Source of the DNA: UMGS1696 sp963642885
GTDB lineage: Bacteria; Bacillota; Clostridia; Oscillospirales; CAG-272
Length of the DNA stretch: 64,000 bases
Reading direction: 5' to 3'
Assembly (NCBI GenBank): GCA_963642885.1
Contig: CAVIJI010000005.1
Location: 1 to 64,000, forward strand
Positions 7,715 to 16,884 of the stretch are shown here, piece by piece. Within the stretch, counting starts at the first letter, position 1. Each line of letters begins with the position of its first letter. A model generated the notes under the pieces. The model had not been told where the DNA came from and searched no databases. It saw only the letters and a program-made list of their open reading frames with translations. The position numbers were made by a program, and so were the translations under genes.

Positions 7715-8596
7715 ATGAAAAGAATCGTTGCAAGTATTCTTACCGTCGCTCTTTCGCTTACACTTTCCGCCGCGTTGTTCTCCTGCGGCTCCAGAGAGAA
7801 AATGGATCTCTCGGGTGTAACAAGTATTTCCGAGCTTTCCGGTGCCGTTCTCGGCGCACAGACCGGTACATTCCATCTTACGGCTCTCGACCAGATTGAC
7901 AACATAACGAAAATGGATTATCCCGACTTTACCGACCTTCTCAACGCCGTAAATTCGGGCGCCATCGACGGTTACGTTGCCGAGGAGCCTACCGCGTATG
8001 ATGTTTGCTCCAAGGACGATACACTGGCATACATTCCCCTTTTGAACAACGACACGGGATTTACCGCAACCGATGAAGAAACGGGAATAGCGGTGGCATT
8101 CAAAAAGGGCTCCGAAATGACGGATACCGTAAGCGGAATCATATCCGCCGTTCCCCGTGAAACAAGAGAAGAGCTCATGCGTCAGTGTGTCGAAATCAAT
8201 GCTTCTCCCGATACGGAGTATTCATCGGCTCTTGCTCTCACGATACCCGAAACAGACGGTGCAAACGGTACGCTGAAGGTTGCCATGGAATGCGCATATG
8301 CTCCTTACAACTGGACACAGACGACGCCCGCAAACGATGCCGTTCCGATTGCGAATTCGGGAACAGAGCTTTATGCCAACGGATATGACGTTATTTTCGC
8401 AAAGTACATCGCCGCATCCCTCGGTATGAACCTTGAAATTTACGCATACGAATGGGATTCGCTTATCGCGGCCGTTCAGTCCGGCGCGGTTGACGCCATT
8501 GCCGCGGGTATGAGCCCCACGGCCGAAAGAGCGGAGCAGGTGGATTTCACCGAGTGCTACTATAATTCCAACCTTGTTATCATTTACAAAAAGTAA
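7715..8596 (+). CDS. Amino-acid (probably lysine) ABC binding lipoprotein, circularly permuted
   Basis: 293-residue lipoprotein of the SBP_bac_3 type: signal peptide with lipobox Cys24 (ALFSC). The order of the two lobes is reversed. Residues about 36-160 match the second lobe of ordinary family members (GAVLGAQTGTFHL, LLNAVNSGAIDGYVAEEPTAY, GIAVAFKKGSE). Residues about 185-293 match the usual first lobe (GTLKVAMECAYAPYNW, GYDVIFAKYIAASLG, WDSLIAAVQSGAVDAIAAGMS, ERAEQVDFTECYYNS). Both lobes look complete, so this reads as a circular permutation and not as a fragment. The lysine riboswitch upstream and the permease and ATPase downstream make lysine the likely ligand. Start: GAGGT about 8 bases upstream. 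Confidence 0.88.
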   Translation: MKRIVASILTVALSLTLSAALFSCGSREKMDLSGVTSISELSGAVLGAQTGTFHLTALDQIDNITKMDYPDFTDLLNAVNSGAIDGYVAEEPTAYDVCSKDDTLAYIPLLNNDTGFTATDEETGIAVAFKKGSEMTDTVSGIISAVPRETREELMRQCVEINASPDTEYSSALALTIPETDGANGTLKVAMECAYAPYNWTQTTPANDAVPIANSGTELYANGYDVIFAKYIAASLGMNLEIYAYEWDSLIAAVQSGAVDAIAAGMSPTAERAEQVDFTECYYNSNLVIIYKK

Positions 8597-8611
8597 TTCG
8601 GCAGGTCTGTT

Positions 8612-9391
8612 ATGCAATTTTTTAAAGAAGTTATAGGTATTCTGGAGGACTACTGGCAATACCTTCTCGCAGGCGTGGGATATACAATGCTTCTCGCGCT
8701 TGTCGGTACTGTGGCGGGATTTCTGATAGGCCTTCTTACAGGCGTTATCCGCACCGCTCCGAAATCAAAGGAAATTTCCGTCAGAGTGCTTCAGAAAGCG
8801 GCGGATATAATCATTACCGTATATATCGAAATTTTCCGCGGTACTCCTATGATGGTTCAGGCAATGGTTATATATTGGGGCTACGCTTTTTTGAACGGCG
8901 GCAGCACCCTTCCGCTTATTCCCGCGGGACTTTTCATCGTTTCGATCAACACGGGCGCGTATATGGCGGAAATAGTGCGCGGCGGAATAATTTCCGTTGA
9001 TAAGGGACAGCTTGAAGGAGCATATTCCGTCGGCATGACACACTGGCAGGCTATGGTAAAGGTAGTTCTGCCGCAGGTGCTTCGCAATATACTCCCGTCA
9101 ATCAGCAACGAATTCGTCATCAACATTAAGGATACCTCCGTTCTGAACGTTATCGGCGTATCCGAGCTGTACTACATGGCAGGTGTTATCAAGCGTATTA
9201 ACCTTCAGACATTCCAGACTTATACCGTTATATGCGTGATATATTTCATTCTCACATTCACGGTAACGAGACTGCTTCGAGTCATCGAGAAAAAGCTGGA
9301 CGGAAACGAATCGTATACCATATGCGGTTCGGGTTCGGACTCGGAAGCCGAAATACACATAACCGCAAAGGAGGAAATTCCGAATGACTGA
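8612..9391 (+). CDS. Amino-acid ABC transporter permease
   Basis: 259-residue inner-membrane permease of the polar amino-acid (His/Glu/Gln/Arg) family, with about five membrane helices. EIFRGTPMMVQAMVIYWG and the coupling-loop region GAYSVGMTHWQAMVKVVLPQ, which contacts the ATPase, are diagnostic. It follows the binding-protein gene by 15 bases and overlaps the ATPase gene by 8, so the three are translated together. The last 30 residues (GSGSDSEAEIHITAKEE) are an acidic cytoplasmic tail that is longer than usual. Lysine specificity is inferred from the upstream riboswitch. Confidence 0.93.
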   Translation: MQFFKEVIGILEDYWQYLLAGVGYTMLLALVGTVAGFLIGLLTGVIRTAPKSKEISVRVLQKAADIIITVYIEIFRGTPMMVQAMVIYWGYAFLNGGSTLPLIPAGLFIVSINTGAYMAEIVRGGIISVDKGQLEGAYSVGMTHWQAMVKVVLPQVLRNILPSISNEFVINIKDTSVLNVIGVSELYYMAGVIKRINLQTFQTYTVICVIYFILTFTVTRLLRVIEKKLDGNESYTICGSGSDSEAEIHITAKEEIPND

Positions 9392-10121
9392 AATACTCAG
9401 GCTCGACCATCTCGGAAAGAGCTTCGGAGACCACGTCGTGCTTCGTGATATAAACCTTACCGTAAATAAGGGAGAGGTTATCAGCATCATAGGCTCCTCC
9501 GGTTCGGGAAAAAGCACAATGCTTCGGTGCATTAATCTGCTTGAGGAACCGACCTGCGGAAGGATAATATTCGAGGGAAACGATATATCCGATAAAAAGA
9601 ACAACGTCAATTCATACCGCGCCAGAGTATGCATGGTTTTCCAGCAATTCAATCTTTTCGCAAACATGAATGTGCTTGAGAACTGTATCTGTCCACAGGT
9701 CACGGTGCTGAAAAAATCACGTGCGGAGGCTAAGGAAACCGCCATGGAATATCTCGCGAAGGTCGGAATGGATTCGTATATAAACGCACGTCCGAAGCAG
9801 CTCTCGGGCGGTCAGAAGCAGAGAGTCGCAATAGCGCGTTCGCTTTCCATGCACCCCGAGATTATTCTTTTCGATGAGCCGACATCGGCGCTTGACCCCG
9901 AAATGGTGGGAGAAGTGCTCGAGGTAATGAAGTCGCTTGCCGAAACAGGGCTGACGATGATTGTCGTTACTCATGAGATGGCATTTGCGAGAGACGTTTC
10001 CGCAAGAGTAATCTTCATGGATAAGGGCATAATCCTCGAGGATTCAACGCCCGATGTGATATTTAATTCTCCGCGAGAGCAGAGAACAAAGGAATTCCTC
10101 ACAAGATACCTTGAAAGCTGA
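9384..10121 (+). CDS. Amino-acid ABC transporter ATP-binding protein
   Basis: 245-residue ATPase of the GlnQ/ArtP group. Walker A GSSGSGKS (37-44), Q-loop in MVFQQFNLFANM, signature LSGGQKQR, Walker B IILFDEPTSAL and the switch histidine in VVTHEM are all present. GGAGG lies before the ATG inside the end of the permease gene. It powers the riboswitch-controlled importer. A strong terminator at 10131 closes the operon. Confidence 0.95.
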   Translation: MTEILRLDHLGKSFGDHVVLRDINLTVNKGEVISIIGSSGSGKSTMLRCINLLEEPTCGRIIFEGNDISDKKNNVNSYRARVCMVFQQFNLFANMNVLENCICPQVTVLKKSRAEAKETAMEYLAKVGMDSYINARPKQLSGGQKQRVAIARSLSMHPEIILFDEPTSALDPEMVGEVLEVMKSLAETGLTMIVVTHEMAFARDVSARVIFMDKGIILEDSTPDVIFNSPREQRTKEFLTRYLES

Positions 10122-10130
10122 AAAATCGAA

Positions 10131-10166
10131 TGGGCTGATGCACAAAAATGCATCAGCCCATTTTTT
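10131..10166. terminator. Bidirectional terminator
   Basis: Perfect 12-base stem TGGGCTGATGCA / TGCATCAGCCCA, loop CAAAAA, then TTTTTT on the plus strand. It ends the amino-acid ABC operon and faces the convergent GH35 gene. Confidence 0.95.
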
Positions 10167-10210
10167 CGTTTCTTTATTCCGTAATCCGACAAGGACTATC
10201 GAGTCGGGAC

Positions 10211-11968
10211 TTATAAGTCAAAGACGGGGGTATCGGTGAATTCGATAACATTGCTCTTGCTCGAATCCATTTCGAATACTATAATTTCGTTTTCGCCTTT
10301 TTTCAGCCTCGGGGCGGGGCAGTAAAGTGTTTTCTGCGGGCCCGCATCGGTATAATATCTGCCGAGATTAAAGCCGTTTACAACAACGAAGCCGTGGTGG
10401 AAGTCGTCGAGCTTAATAAACGTATCTGCGGGTTCGTCCTCTATTATGAGCTTTCCGCGCATAAACGAAGGCTTATCCGCACCGCTTGTGTTTGACTTAA
10501 ACGGTACCGCGGTAAGATCATTCATTTCGAGCGGGAACATATCCCAGCCGAAATGGTACTGCTGTCCGAATTTTACTCCCGTAATACCTTTATTGTCGCC
10601 CATCAGGGGACCGTAGTTGATTCTTCCCATATTCTCAACCAGGATATCAACCTTTACCTCCTCGTCCTTGCCGAGAGCACGCATTACAATCTTGTCCTCA
10701 CGTCTTGAACGCTCAACCGTGCCTACGTATTCTCCGTCGAAATAGAAGGCAGCTCTGTCATGCAGGCATGAATAACCGAGTTGAAGCTCCTCACGCGGGC
10801 CCTTCACAACGGAAGAATAAAGTGTATAGCCGTAGCTCTGACCTATATCCTCCTGGAATTGAGGTGCGGCACGGTGTATAGGCTTTACCATTACAGGCGC
10901 GGCATCGAATACCGACGCTATCTCATCGAGCTCTAACTTGCCGTATGCGGCTTTGGGAGTGTTTTTTACGGTAAGCGGAGGCAGCTTGCCATACTTATTT
11001 TCGATTATTTCACGCGCCCTATAATACGACGGTGTGAGATCTCCCGCCTCGCTGAGTAAACCGTAGAAGTCGTAGCTTGTTGTGGTCGGCTCATAACCGT
11101 TGCCGTGGTTGGCACCGTTCATAAATCCGAAGTTTGTGCCGCCGTGGAACATATAGAAATTAAGGGATGCTCCGGACTCTATTGTTTCACGGAACGGGCC
11201 GTTCAAATCGTCTACGGGGTGTGTATGATGCTTTTCATACCAGTGGTCGAACCATCCGCAATAGAACTCACCGCATAAATGAGGTTGATTTTTGCGGAAT
11301 TTATCGAGAATTGCGAAGTTGCCGTCGGGACTCGATCCGAAGTTTACGACACAGAGGTGTTCGGGAAGCGTACCGCCGCCGAGCATCCATGACAGTGCTC
11401 CGTCGGAGGTAAAGAGCACCGCATCCACACCGCACTCATGATAAATGTCGACTATGGCGTGGAGATATTCCTTATCGTTGCCGTACGAGCCGTATTCGTT
11501 TTCGATCTGAACCATAATAATGCCTCCGCCTTGTGAGGCAAAGTGACCGTTCAGCTGTCCGAACAGCTGATGATAATAGCTGCGTACCTTCGATATAAAC
11601 AGCTCATCGTTGCAGCGGATGTTCATTCCCTTGTAGGCAATAAGCCATGCGGGAAGTCCGCCGTAATCCCATTCGGAGCAAATATACGGCCCCGGTCTGA
11701 GAATTACATTTAATCCGACAGATTCCGCGGTACGTACATACTCCGCAATGTCAAGCATTCCCGTGAAATCGAACTCTCCCTCGTGCTTTTCGTGAAGATT
11801 CCAACAGGTATACGTTTCAACCGTATTGAAGCCGCATTCCTTCAGCTTGGTAAGTCTGTCGCGCCAATACTCTCTCGGAATACGGAAATAATGCATCGCA
11901 CCTGAAATTATGGTGTACTCTTTTCCGTCCATGAGAAAAGCGTGGTCGTTATAGGTAAGTATTCCCAT
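10211..11968 (-). CDS. GH35 beta-galactosidase
   Basis: 585-residue retaining glycosidase that removes terminal beta-galactose. The N-terminal barrel has the family sequence SGAMHYFRIPREYWRD. The acid/base is Glu158 in QIENEYGSYG and the nucleophile Glu234 in LCGEFYCGWF. The C-terminal third holds the usual beta-sandwich domains (GYSCLHDRAAFYFDGEYVG, NGFNLGRYY). There is no signal peptide, so the enzyme is cytoplasmic. TGGAGG lies before the ATG at 11968. It is last in a minus-strand run that begins with the esterase at 16765 and lies 38 bases after the wecB-like gene; host or plant galactosides are plausible substrates. Confidence 0.95.
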   Translation of the reverse strand: MGILTYNDHAFLMDGKEYTIISGAMHYFRIPREYWRDRLTKLKECGFNTVETYTCWNLHEKHEGEFDFTGMLDIAEYVRTAESVGLNVILRPGPYICSEWDYGGLPAWLIAYKGMNIRCNDELFISKVRSYYHQLFGQLNGHFASQGGGIIMVQIENEYGSYGNDKEYLHAIVDIYHECGVDAVLFTSDGALSWMLGGGTLPEHLCVVNFGSSPDGNFAILDKFRKNQPHLCGEFYCGWFDHWYEKHHTHPVDDLNGPFRETIESGASLNFYMFHGGTNFGFMNGANHGNGYEPTTTSYDFYGLLSEAGDLTPSYYRAREIIENKYGKLPPLTVKNTPKAAYGKLELDEIASVFDAAPVMVKPIHRAAPQFQEDIGQSYGYTLYSSVVKGPREELQLGYSCLHDRAAFYFDGEYVGTVERSRREDKIVMRALGKDEEVKVDILVENMGRINYGPLMGDNKGITGVKFGQQYHFGWDMFPLEMNDLTAVPFKSNTSGADKPSFMRGKLIIEDEPADTFIKLDDFHHGFVVVNGFNLGRYYTDAGPQKTLYCPAPRLKKGENEIIVFEMDSSKSNVIEFTDTPVFDL

Positions 11969-12006
11969 GAATTACCTCCATGTATATAAATTTATTATGT
12001 TCGGTC

Positions 12007-13110
12007 TTATTTTGCGTCTTTACCGCAGAGAATATCGGCTATTCTCTCACAGGCGTGTCCGTCTCCGTACGGATTGCTTGCTTTGCTCATTTTCTCGTAG
12101 GCTTCTTTGTCGGAGAGAAGTCTGCTGAATTCTCTGTATATTGTTTCCTCTTCGGTTCCGACAAGCTTCAGTGTTCCCGCGGCGATTCCTTCCGGGCGCT
12201 CCGTGGTATCACGCATGACAAGCACGGGCTTTCCGAGAGACGGAGCCTCCTCCTGTATGCCTCCGGAGTCCGTAAGTATCAGGTAGCTTCTGCTCAAAAA
12301 ATTGTGAAAATCCATTACATCGAGAGGCTCTATTATATGTATGCGGTCGTCCCCTCCGAGATATTCGTTCGCAATCTCACGTACCGTTGGGTTCATATGT
12401 ATGGGATAAATAGCTTTAACGTCGGGATGCTCATGCATAACGCGGCGTATTGCTTTAAACATATGGCGCATCGGCTCGCCGAGATTTTCACGACGGTGCG
12501 CGGTTATCATAATAAGACGGCTGTCCTTTGCCCATTCAAGCTCCGGATGCGTATAATCATCCCTCACGGTGGTTTTCAGTGCGTCAATCGCAGTGTTTCC
12601 GGTAACATATATGCTGTCGGGATTCTTGCCTTCTCTGACAAGATTATCGCGTGCCGGTTCCGTCGGAGCAAAATTGTATCTGCTGATTACGGATACTGCC
12701 TGACGGTTGAATTCCTCGGGATAAGGGCTGTCGATATTATATGTGCGAAGTCCCGCCTCAACGTGTCCGACGGGTATCTGCAGATAAAAGCACGCAAGTG
12801 CCGTGGCGAATGTCGTGGATGTGTCGCCGTGCACGAGAACCACATCGGGACTTTCCTTTTCGAGAACATCCTTTATGCTGTTCAGAATGTTTACAGTTAC
12901 ATCGAATAAGGTCTGCTTATCCTTCATTATGGACAGGTCATAGTCTGGAACAACACCGAATGTATCGAGAACCATATCCAGCATCTGACGGTGCTGTCCC
13001 GTTACGCACACAACCGTATCAATGCTGTCTCTTTTTTTCAGTTCGTTTACAAGCGGGCACATTTTAATCGCTTCCGGTCTTGTTCCGAACACGAGCATTA
13101 CTTTTTTCAC
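12007..13110 (-). CDS. wecB: UDP-N-acetylglucosamine 2-epimerase (non-hydrolysing)
   Basis: 367 residues, full length for the WecB/MnaA family, which interconverts UDP-GlcNAc and UDP-ManNAc in the cytoplasm for wall teichoic acid or capsule linkage units. Signatures are FGTRPEAIKMCPL at the N terminus, VHGDTSTTFATALA, VGHVEAGLRT, ITAHRRENLGEP and LTDSGGIQEEAPSLGKPVLV. The start codon is GTG at 13110, with AAGGAG 8 bases upstream. No other wall-polymer gene is nearby; its neighbours are a STAS-kinase fusion upstream and GH35 downstream, so the operon looks mixed. Confidence 0.95.
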   Translation of the reverse strand: MKKVMLVFGTRPEAIKMCPLVNELKKRDSIDTVVCVTGQHRQMLDMVLDTFGVVPDYDLSIMKDKQTLFDVTVNILNSIKDVLEKESPDVVLVHGDTSTTFATALACFYLQIPVGHVEAGLRTYNIDSPYPEEFNRQAVSVISRYNFAPTEPARDNLVREGKNPDSIYVTGNTAIDALKTTVRDDYTHPELEWAKDSRLIMITAHRRENLGEPMRHMFKAIRRVMHEHPDVKAIYPIHMNPTVREIANEYLGGDDRIHIIEPLDVMDFHNFLSRSYLILTDSGGIQEEAPSLGKPVLVMRDTTERPEGIAAGTLKLVGTEEETIYREFSRLLSDKEAYEKMSKASNPYGDGHACERIADILCGKDAK

Positions 13111-13194
13111 CGCATATTCTCCTTATATTTTTTGTTCTCCGCGTATCACGTCGGTACAAAGAAACAATCCGTATCCGTTATTCTTCAAAATCCT

Positions 13195-14367
13195 CTATGC
13201 GTTCAGCTTATTTTTTATAAACGGAATCAAATACTTTCGAAGAAGCTTCAAACCGAGCTCACGCTTTTCTTCCGACCAGAGATCTTCGTTTAAAAATGCC
13301 GTGCAGCAGCGGAACCACGCCATCGGGTATAGCCATTGTACATCATCGTTTTTTTCGGCAGCTTCTTCGAGAGTTTGCGCGCCGAAATATTTTTTCATGA
13401 ATAAATCCAAAACTCGGTCGCATGTCGAGTTTTTCATCTTATAAAAATCATTGTAAGCCTCTTCTCTTACGGAAGCATAGTGCATGGAAAACAGGATTCG
13501 GGAAATATCGAACATCGGCATACCCGTAGAGAATTCGCCCATATCGATAAGACAGCATTCGCCGTCGTTTACCATGATATTATTCAGATTCAAGTCTCCG
13601 TGTATACAATTCGTGCGGTTCGGTATCATGTCTATGAATTTATACAGATACTCTCTCTCCTCGTCCGTAATACCGACTATATTCGGAATATCCTCGCGGT
13701 TTATATCCTTGAACGTCGGCAGTTCTCCGTCGTTCGATTCGATGGAATGAATGTGTCGGCACACTTCCGCGTACATATCCACGTATTTCTCGAGATTTTC
13801 TTCGTCCTCACGTATAAGCTCGCTCAGTGTTTTAGATTTCAAAAGCTCGTAAATGACACCCGAACGTCCGCCGCACTCCACAATATCATATGAAATGGCT
13901 GTGGGAACACCCAGCACAAACGCCTTTTTAGCCAGAGCTTTTTCCTTTTCTATGGCGTCGTCGCTTGTCTGCGAATAATACAGCTTAATGATTTTCTCGT
14001 CATCTATACGGAAAACCTCTCCGCACGCTCCCGCACCTATCTTAACGCAGTTTTCGATGCTTATACTGCGTTTGGCACGTGAGATATCCATGATTTCGGA
14101 AAAACCGGTAATATCGAAAACGTTCATTACCTCATCGTTAACGTTAATTATTCTGAAAATTCCTTTTCCGCAGCGTTTTTTCATCGAAAGAATCACTCGC
14201 AAACCTGCGCTCGATATATATTCCAAATCAGCGGCGTCTATTTCTATTCCGTTCGTACCACATGGTTCCGAAGCTGTGGCGGCATCAAGCTCGTGAACAT
14301 TAGCCGATGTAATACCGCCCGATATATGAATTTTAGTTAAGCTTTCACGTGTTACCGATACTTCCAT
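13195..14367 (-). CDS. STAS domain fused to an aminoglycoside-phosphotransferase-like kinase
   Basis: 390 residues. Residues 1 to about 97 are a STAS (anti-anti-sigma factor type) domain with DLEYISSAGLRVIL, which keeps the serine that is phosphorylated in SpoIIAA-like proteins. Residues about 105-390 are a kinase of the protein-kinase/APH fold: glycine loop KIGAGACGEVF (109-119), a candidate lysine in KIIKLY, catalytic HGDLNLNN (256-263) and metal Asp275 in LIDMGE. The start at 14367 is set by AAAGGAG just upstream; longer versions run into the comM 3' end. It could phosphorylate its own STAS serine, a partner protein or a small molecule. No sigma factor or anti-sigma kinase gene is close. 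Confidence 0.85.
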   Translation of the reverse strand: MEVSVTRESLTKIHISGGITSANVHELDAATASEPCGTNGIEIDAADLEYISSAGLRVILSMKKRCGKGIFRIINVNDEVMNVFDITGFSEIMDISRAKRSISIENCVKIGAGACGEVFRIDDEKIIKLYYSQTSDDAIEKEKALAKKAFVLGVPTAISYDIVECGGRSGVIYELLKSKTLSELIREDEENLEKYVDMYAEVCRHIHSIESNDGELPTFKDINREDIPNIVGITDEEREYLYKFIDMIPNRTNCIHGDLNLNNIMVNDGECCLIDMGEFSTGMPMFDISRILFSMHYASVREEAYNDFYKMKNSTCDRVLDLFMKKYFGAQTLEEAAEKNDDVQWLYPMAWFRCCTAFLNEDLWSEEKRELGLKLLRKYLIPFIKNKLNA

Positions 14368-14452
14368 TGCTTTCTCCTTTTTGTTTCCCGATAAACCGAG
14401 TATTCGGACTCGGTGTTTTATGTATAATCCATTGAATAATTGTCGGCAGCGA

Positions 14453-16036
14453 CTATCTGAAATATTTTCTGTCAAGGGCACGCATTTGAGCAGCCTCGGC
14501 AATATGTTGTTTTTTTATTCTTCCGCCGATCATACCGTCTTCTTCGGTAATTTTTCTCGATACCGCGTCAAGGTCACACAGTGTTCTCGCCACCCTGAGT
14601 ATTCTGTCGTAAGCTCTCGCGGACAGATTCATTCTGGAGAAAACTCCCTCCATGACCTTTTTGGAATCTTCGTCAAGCGAACAGAATTCTCTTAATTCAT
14701 CGCTTTCCATCAAAGCGTTCGATTTGGCGGCATAATCCTTGAATCCCGCTCGACGGAATCTCATTCTCGACAGTTCTCGCGCCGCTTCTACTTTTTCTCT
14801 GACCTCCGCGGAGGTCTCACCGCGCGTATCATTCGACAGCTCATCAAACGACAGTGCGGGCATTTCAACCTGAATGTCTATTCTGTCGAGCATCGGGCCG
14901 CTTATTTTCTCCAAATACGCACGTATATCCGCGGGCTTGCAGGTGCACTTACCGCTCGGCGAACCGTAATAGCCGCATTTGCACGGGTTCATCGCACAGA
15001 CAAGCATGAAAGATGAGGGATATGTGTATCTTCCCGCGGCTCTCGTAATCGTTACCTGTTTATCCTCGATAGGCTGTCTCAGAGCCTCGAGCGCATCCTT
15101 TTTGAATTCGGGCAGTTCATCGAGAAAAAGCACGCCGTTATTTGCGAGGGATATTTCACCCGGAGACGGTATTTTTCCTCCTCCGACCAATGCCGCCGTA
15201 CTTAGCGAATGATGAGGCGAACGAAACGGTCTTTCCAATATAAACGGTATTTCCTCATTGAGCATTCCCGCACATGAATAGATTTTCGTATCTTCAAGTG
15301 CTTCCTCATAGCTCATTTTAGGCAGTATCGTAGGCAGACGCTTGGCAAGCATCGATTTTCCCGATCCGGGTGGGCCGATAAACAGAATATTATGTGCTCC
15401 CGCGGCGGCAGTCAGCAATGCGCGTTTTGCGACAAGCTGTCCTTTTACCTGTGAAATATCATCTGCCGAAACATACGAATCTATCTCATCGTACGGGTTT
15501 CCGTCGGCTTTTTTCAGTGCGTCGTTTTTTCCGCGTAAAAATTCCACAAGAGACACTATATTATCGACACCGTAAATTTCAATCCCGTCACGATACGCGA
15601 CGGATGCTTCCTTCAGGTTCGCCAGAGGCACGAATATCCGCTTTCTGCCGCTGTTTATCGCGGCAATAGTCATTCCGAGGACTCCACGTACATGTCTGAC
15701 TTCACCCGAGAACGATATCTCACCTATATACGTGTTGTTTTCTTCGTCATCTAAGATTCCCACCGCCTTGTATACGGCTATGAGTATTGCCAGCTCCATA
15801 GCTGTGCCTTCCTTCTTTTTGTCGGCAGGCGCGAGATTTATACTGATTTCGGCCGATTGTATGCTTATACCGCAGCTTTCGGACGACGTGAATATTCTTT
15901 TTTCGGATTCTCTGACGGCGGCATCGGGCAGTCCCACGATTTCAAATGACGGCAGACCTTTTTTCGCGGCACACTCAACACGTATCTCGTAACCGTCAAC
16001 CCCCGATGCGGCAGCGGAATAAGTTATCGATAACAT
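14453..16036 (-). CDS. comM: ComM/YifB-type Mg-chelatase-like ATPase
   Basis: 527 residues, full length. The N-terminal Lon-like domain (residues about 1-170) is followed by an AAA+ Mg-chelatase domain with Walker A GPPGSGKS and Walker B VLFLDELPEF, a cysteine-rich insert (CAMNPCKCGYYG) and the C-terminal Mg_chelatase_C domain (RAYDRILRVARTLCDL). The family member ComM is a hexameric helicase that promotes branch migration during natural transformation; in Clostridia the role is less certain. AAGGAG precedes the ATG. It lies 25 bases after the esterase gene and 85 before the STAS-kinase gene. Confidence 0.95.
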   Translation of the reverse strand: MLSITYSAAASGVDGYEIRVECAAKKGLPSFEIVGLPDAAVRESEKRIFTSSESCGISIQSAEISINLAPADKKKEGTAMELAILIAVYKAVGILDDEENNTYIGEISFSGEVRHVRGVLGMTIAAINSGRKRIFVPLANLKEASVAYRDGIEIYGVDNIVSLVEFLRGKNDALKKADGNPYDEIDSYVSADDISQVKGQLVAKRALLTAAAGAHNILFIGPPGSGKSMLAKRLPTILPKMSYEEALEDTKIYSCAGMLNEEIPFILERPFRSPHHSLSTAALVGGGKIPSPGEISLANNGVLFLDELPEFKKDALEALRQPIEDKQVTITRAAGRYTYPSSFMLVCAMNPCKCGYYGSPSGKCTCKPADIRAYLEKISGPMLDRIDIQVEMPALSFDELSNDTRGETSAEVREKVEAARELSRMRFRRAGFKDYAAKSNALMESDELREFCSLDEDSKKVMEGVFSRMNLSARAYDRILRVARTLCDLDAVSRKITEEDGMIGGRIKKQHIAEAAQMRALDRKYFR

Positions 16037-16060
16037 AATTTCTCCTTAAATCAGCGTTTT

Positions 16061-16765
16061 TCAAAGATACTTCGCGAGTTCTCTCATGTGTGCCGCTACC
16101 GCACAATTGTTGTGCTCGCCTTTTTCTATTTCATGCAGTACGAACGGAACGGAATTTTTCTCCAATAATCGTGCGTAATGATACGGTATTTTGCCGACAA
16201 CCCCGTCATTCTCCGATGCGGAAATAAGTATTTTCGGATAATGCTCGGGACTTGTACACGGACGTAAAAATTCTTCCTTCAGCTGTCCCGGATGAAAGCT
16301 CTTATCCTCGCCCGGGGTTAATCCGGGTGCGGGACATGCCGCCCCTACGGCATAAAACAAATCCGGACGAGTCAACGCTATATACAGTGCCTCTCTTCCG
16401 CCCATGGAAAAGCCGCATATCGCACGCTTTAATATCTTGTATTTTTCCTCGACGGCCGGTATGAGCGACATCGTAAGCTCGAATATAAAGCTGTCGTATG
16501 CGCTCGAGTTAATATAGTCAAGCGCGGTGCATTTTTCACGTTCTCTGCTGATGTAAATGTAAGGAAATACCACAGTGTAGTCTCCGAAGTACTCTTCTAT
16601 TACATTTTGTATCTCCGTATCATCAGAAAGCGAGTGCTCGTCTCCCCAATAACCGTGCAGAGCATAGAGAATGTTATGCGGCATATTGTCCTCGGGGGTG
16701 ATAACAACGGCGGACATTTTCCGTTCGGTAACAATCGAGTCATAACAAAATGTTTCTTTAATCAT
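16061..16765 (-). CDS. Alpha/beta-hydrolase, putative esterase (esterase D type)
   Basis: 234-residue cytoplasmic serine hydrolase. The nucleophile elbow is GFSMGG (residues about 122-127), preceded by ALHGYWGDEHS (oxyanion region). The acid is probably Asp in SASENDGVVGK and the base His in KGEHNNCA. The length and layout match the esterase D / acetyl-xylan-esterase-like group that deacylates sugars or small esters; the substrate is not evident. A promoter with 17-base spacing lies at 16806-16834, and a weak ACGGAAA precedes the ATG. First gene of the minus-strand run to GH35. Confidence 0.8.
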   Translation of the reverse strand: MIKETFCYDSIVTERKMSAVVITPEDNMPHNILYALHGYWGDEHSLSDDTEIQNVIEEYFGDYTVVFPYIYISREREKCTALDYINSSAYDSFIFELTMSLIPAVEEKYKILKRAICGFSMGGREALYIALTRPDLFYAVGAACPAPGLTPGEDKSFHPGQLKEEFLRPCTSPEHYPKILISASENDGVVGKIPYHYARLLEKNSVPFVLHEIEKGEHNNCAVAAHMRELAKYL

Positions 16766-16805
16766 TTTCCGTACCGTCCCTACTTTTACATTATTTCACA
16801 CCATA

Positions 16806-16834
16806 ATAATAGCATAAATTCGTCTGAAATGCAA
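16806..16834 (-). promoter_or_regulatory. Promoter of the esterase-comM run
   Basis: Minus strand TTGCAT (16834-16829), 17-base spacer, TATTAT (16811-16806), about 40 bases before the ATG at 16765. It sits just past the terminator of the upstream ABC operon. Confidence 0.7.
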
Positions 16835-16844
16835 CAACAACATA

Positions 16845-16878
16845 AAAAGGGAATGCAGTCGTCATTGCATTCCCTTTT
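16845..16878 (-). terminator. Terminator of the Gld-like ABC operon
   Basis: AAAAGGGAATGCA pairs with TGCATTCCCTTTT around a 7-base loop, followed on the minus strand by a T-rich stretch. It lies beyond the 48-bp repeat array, so the array belongs to the transcribed 3' untranslated region of the operon ending at 17070. Confidence 0.88.
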
Positions 16879-16884
16879 GTCGTT

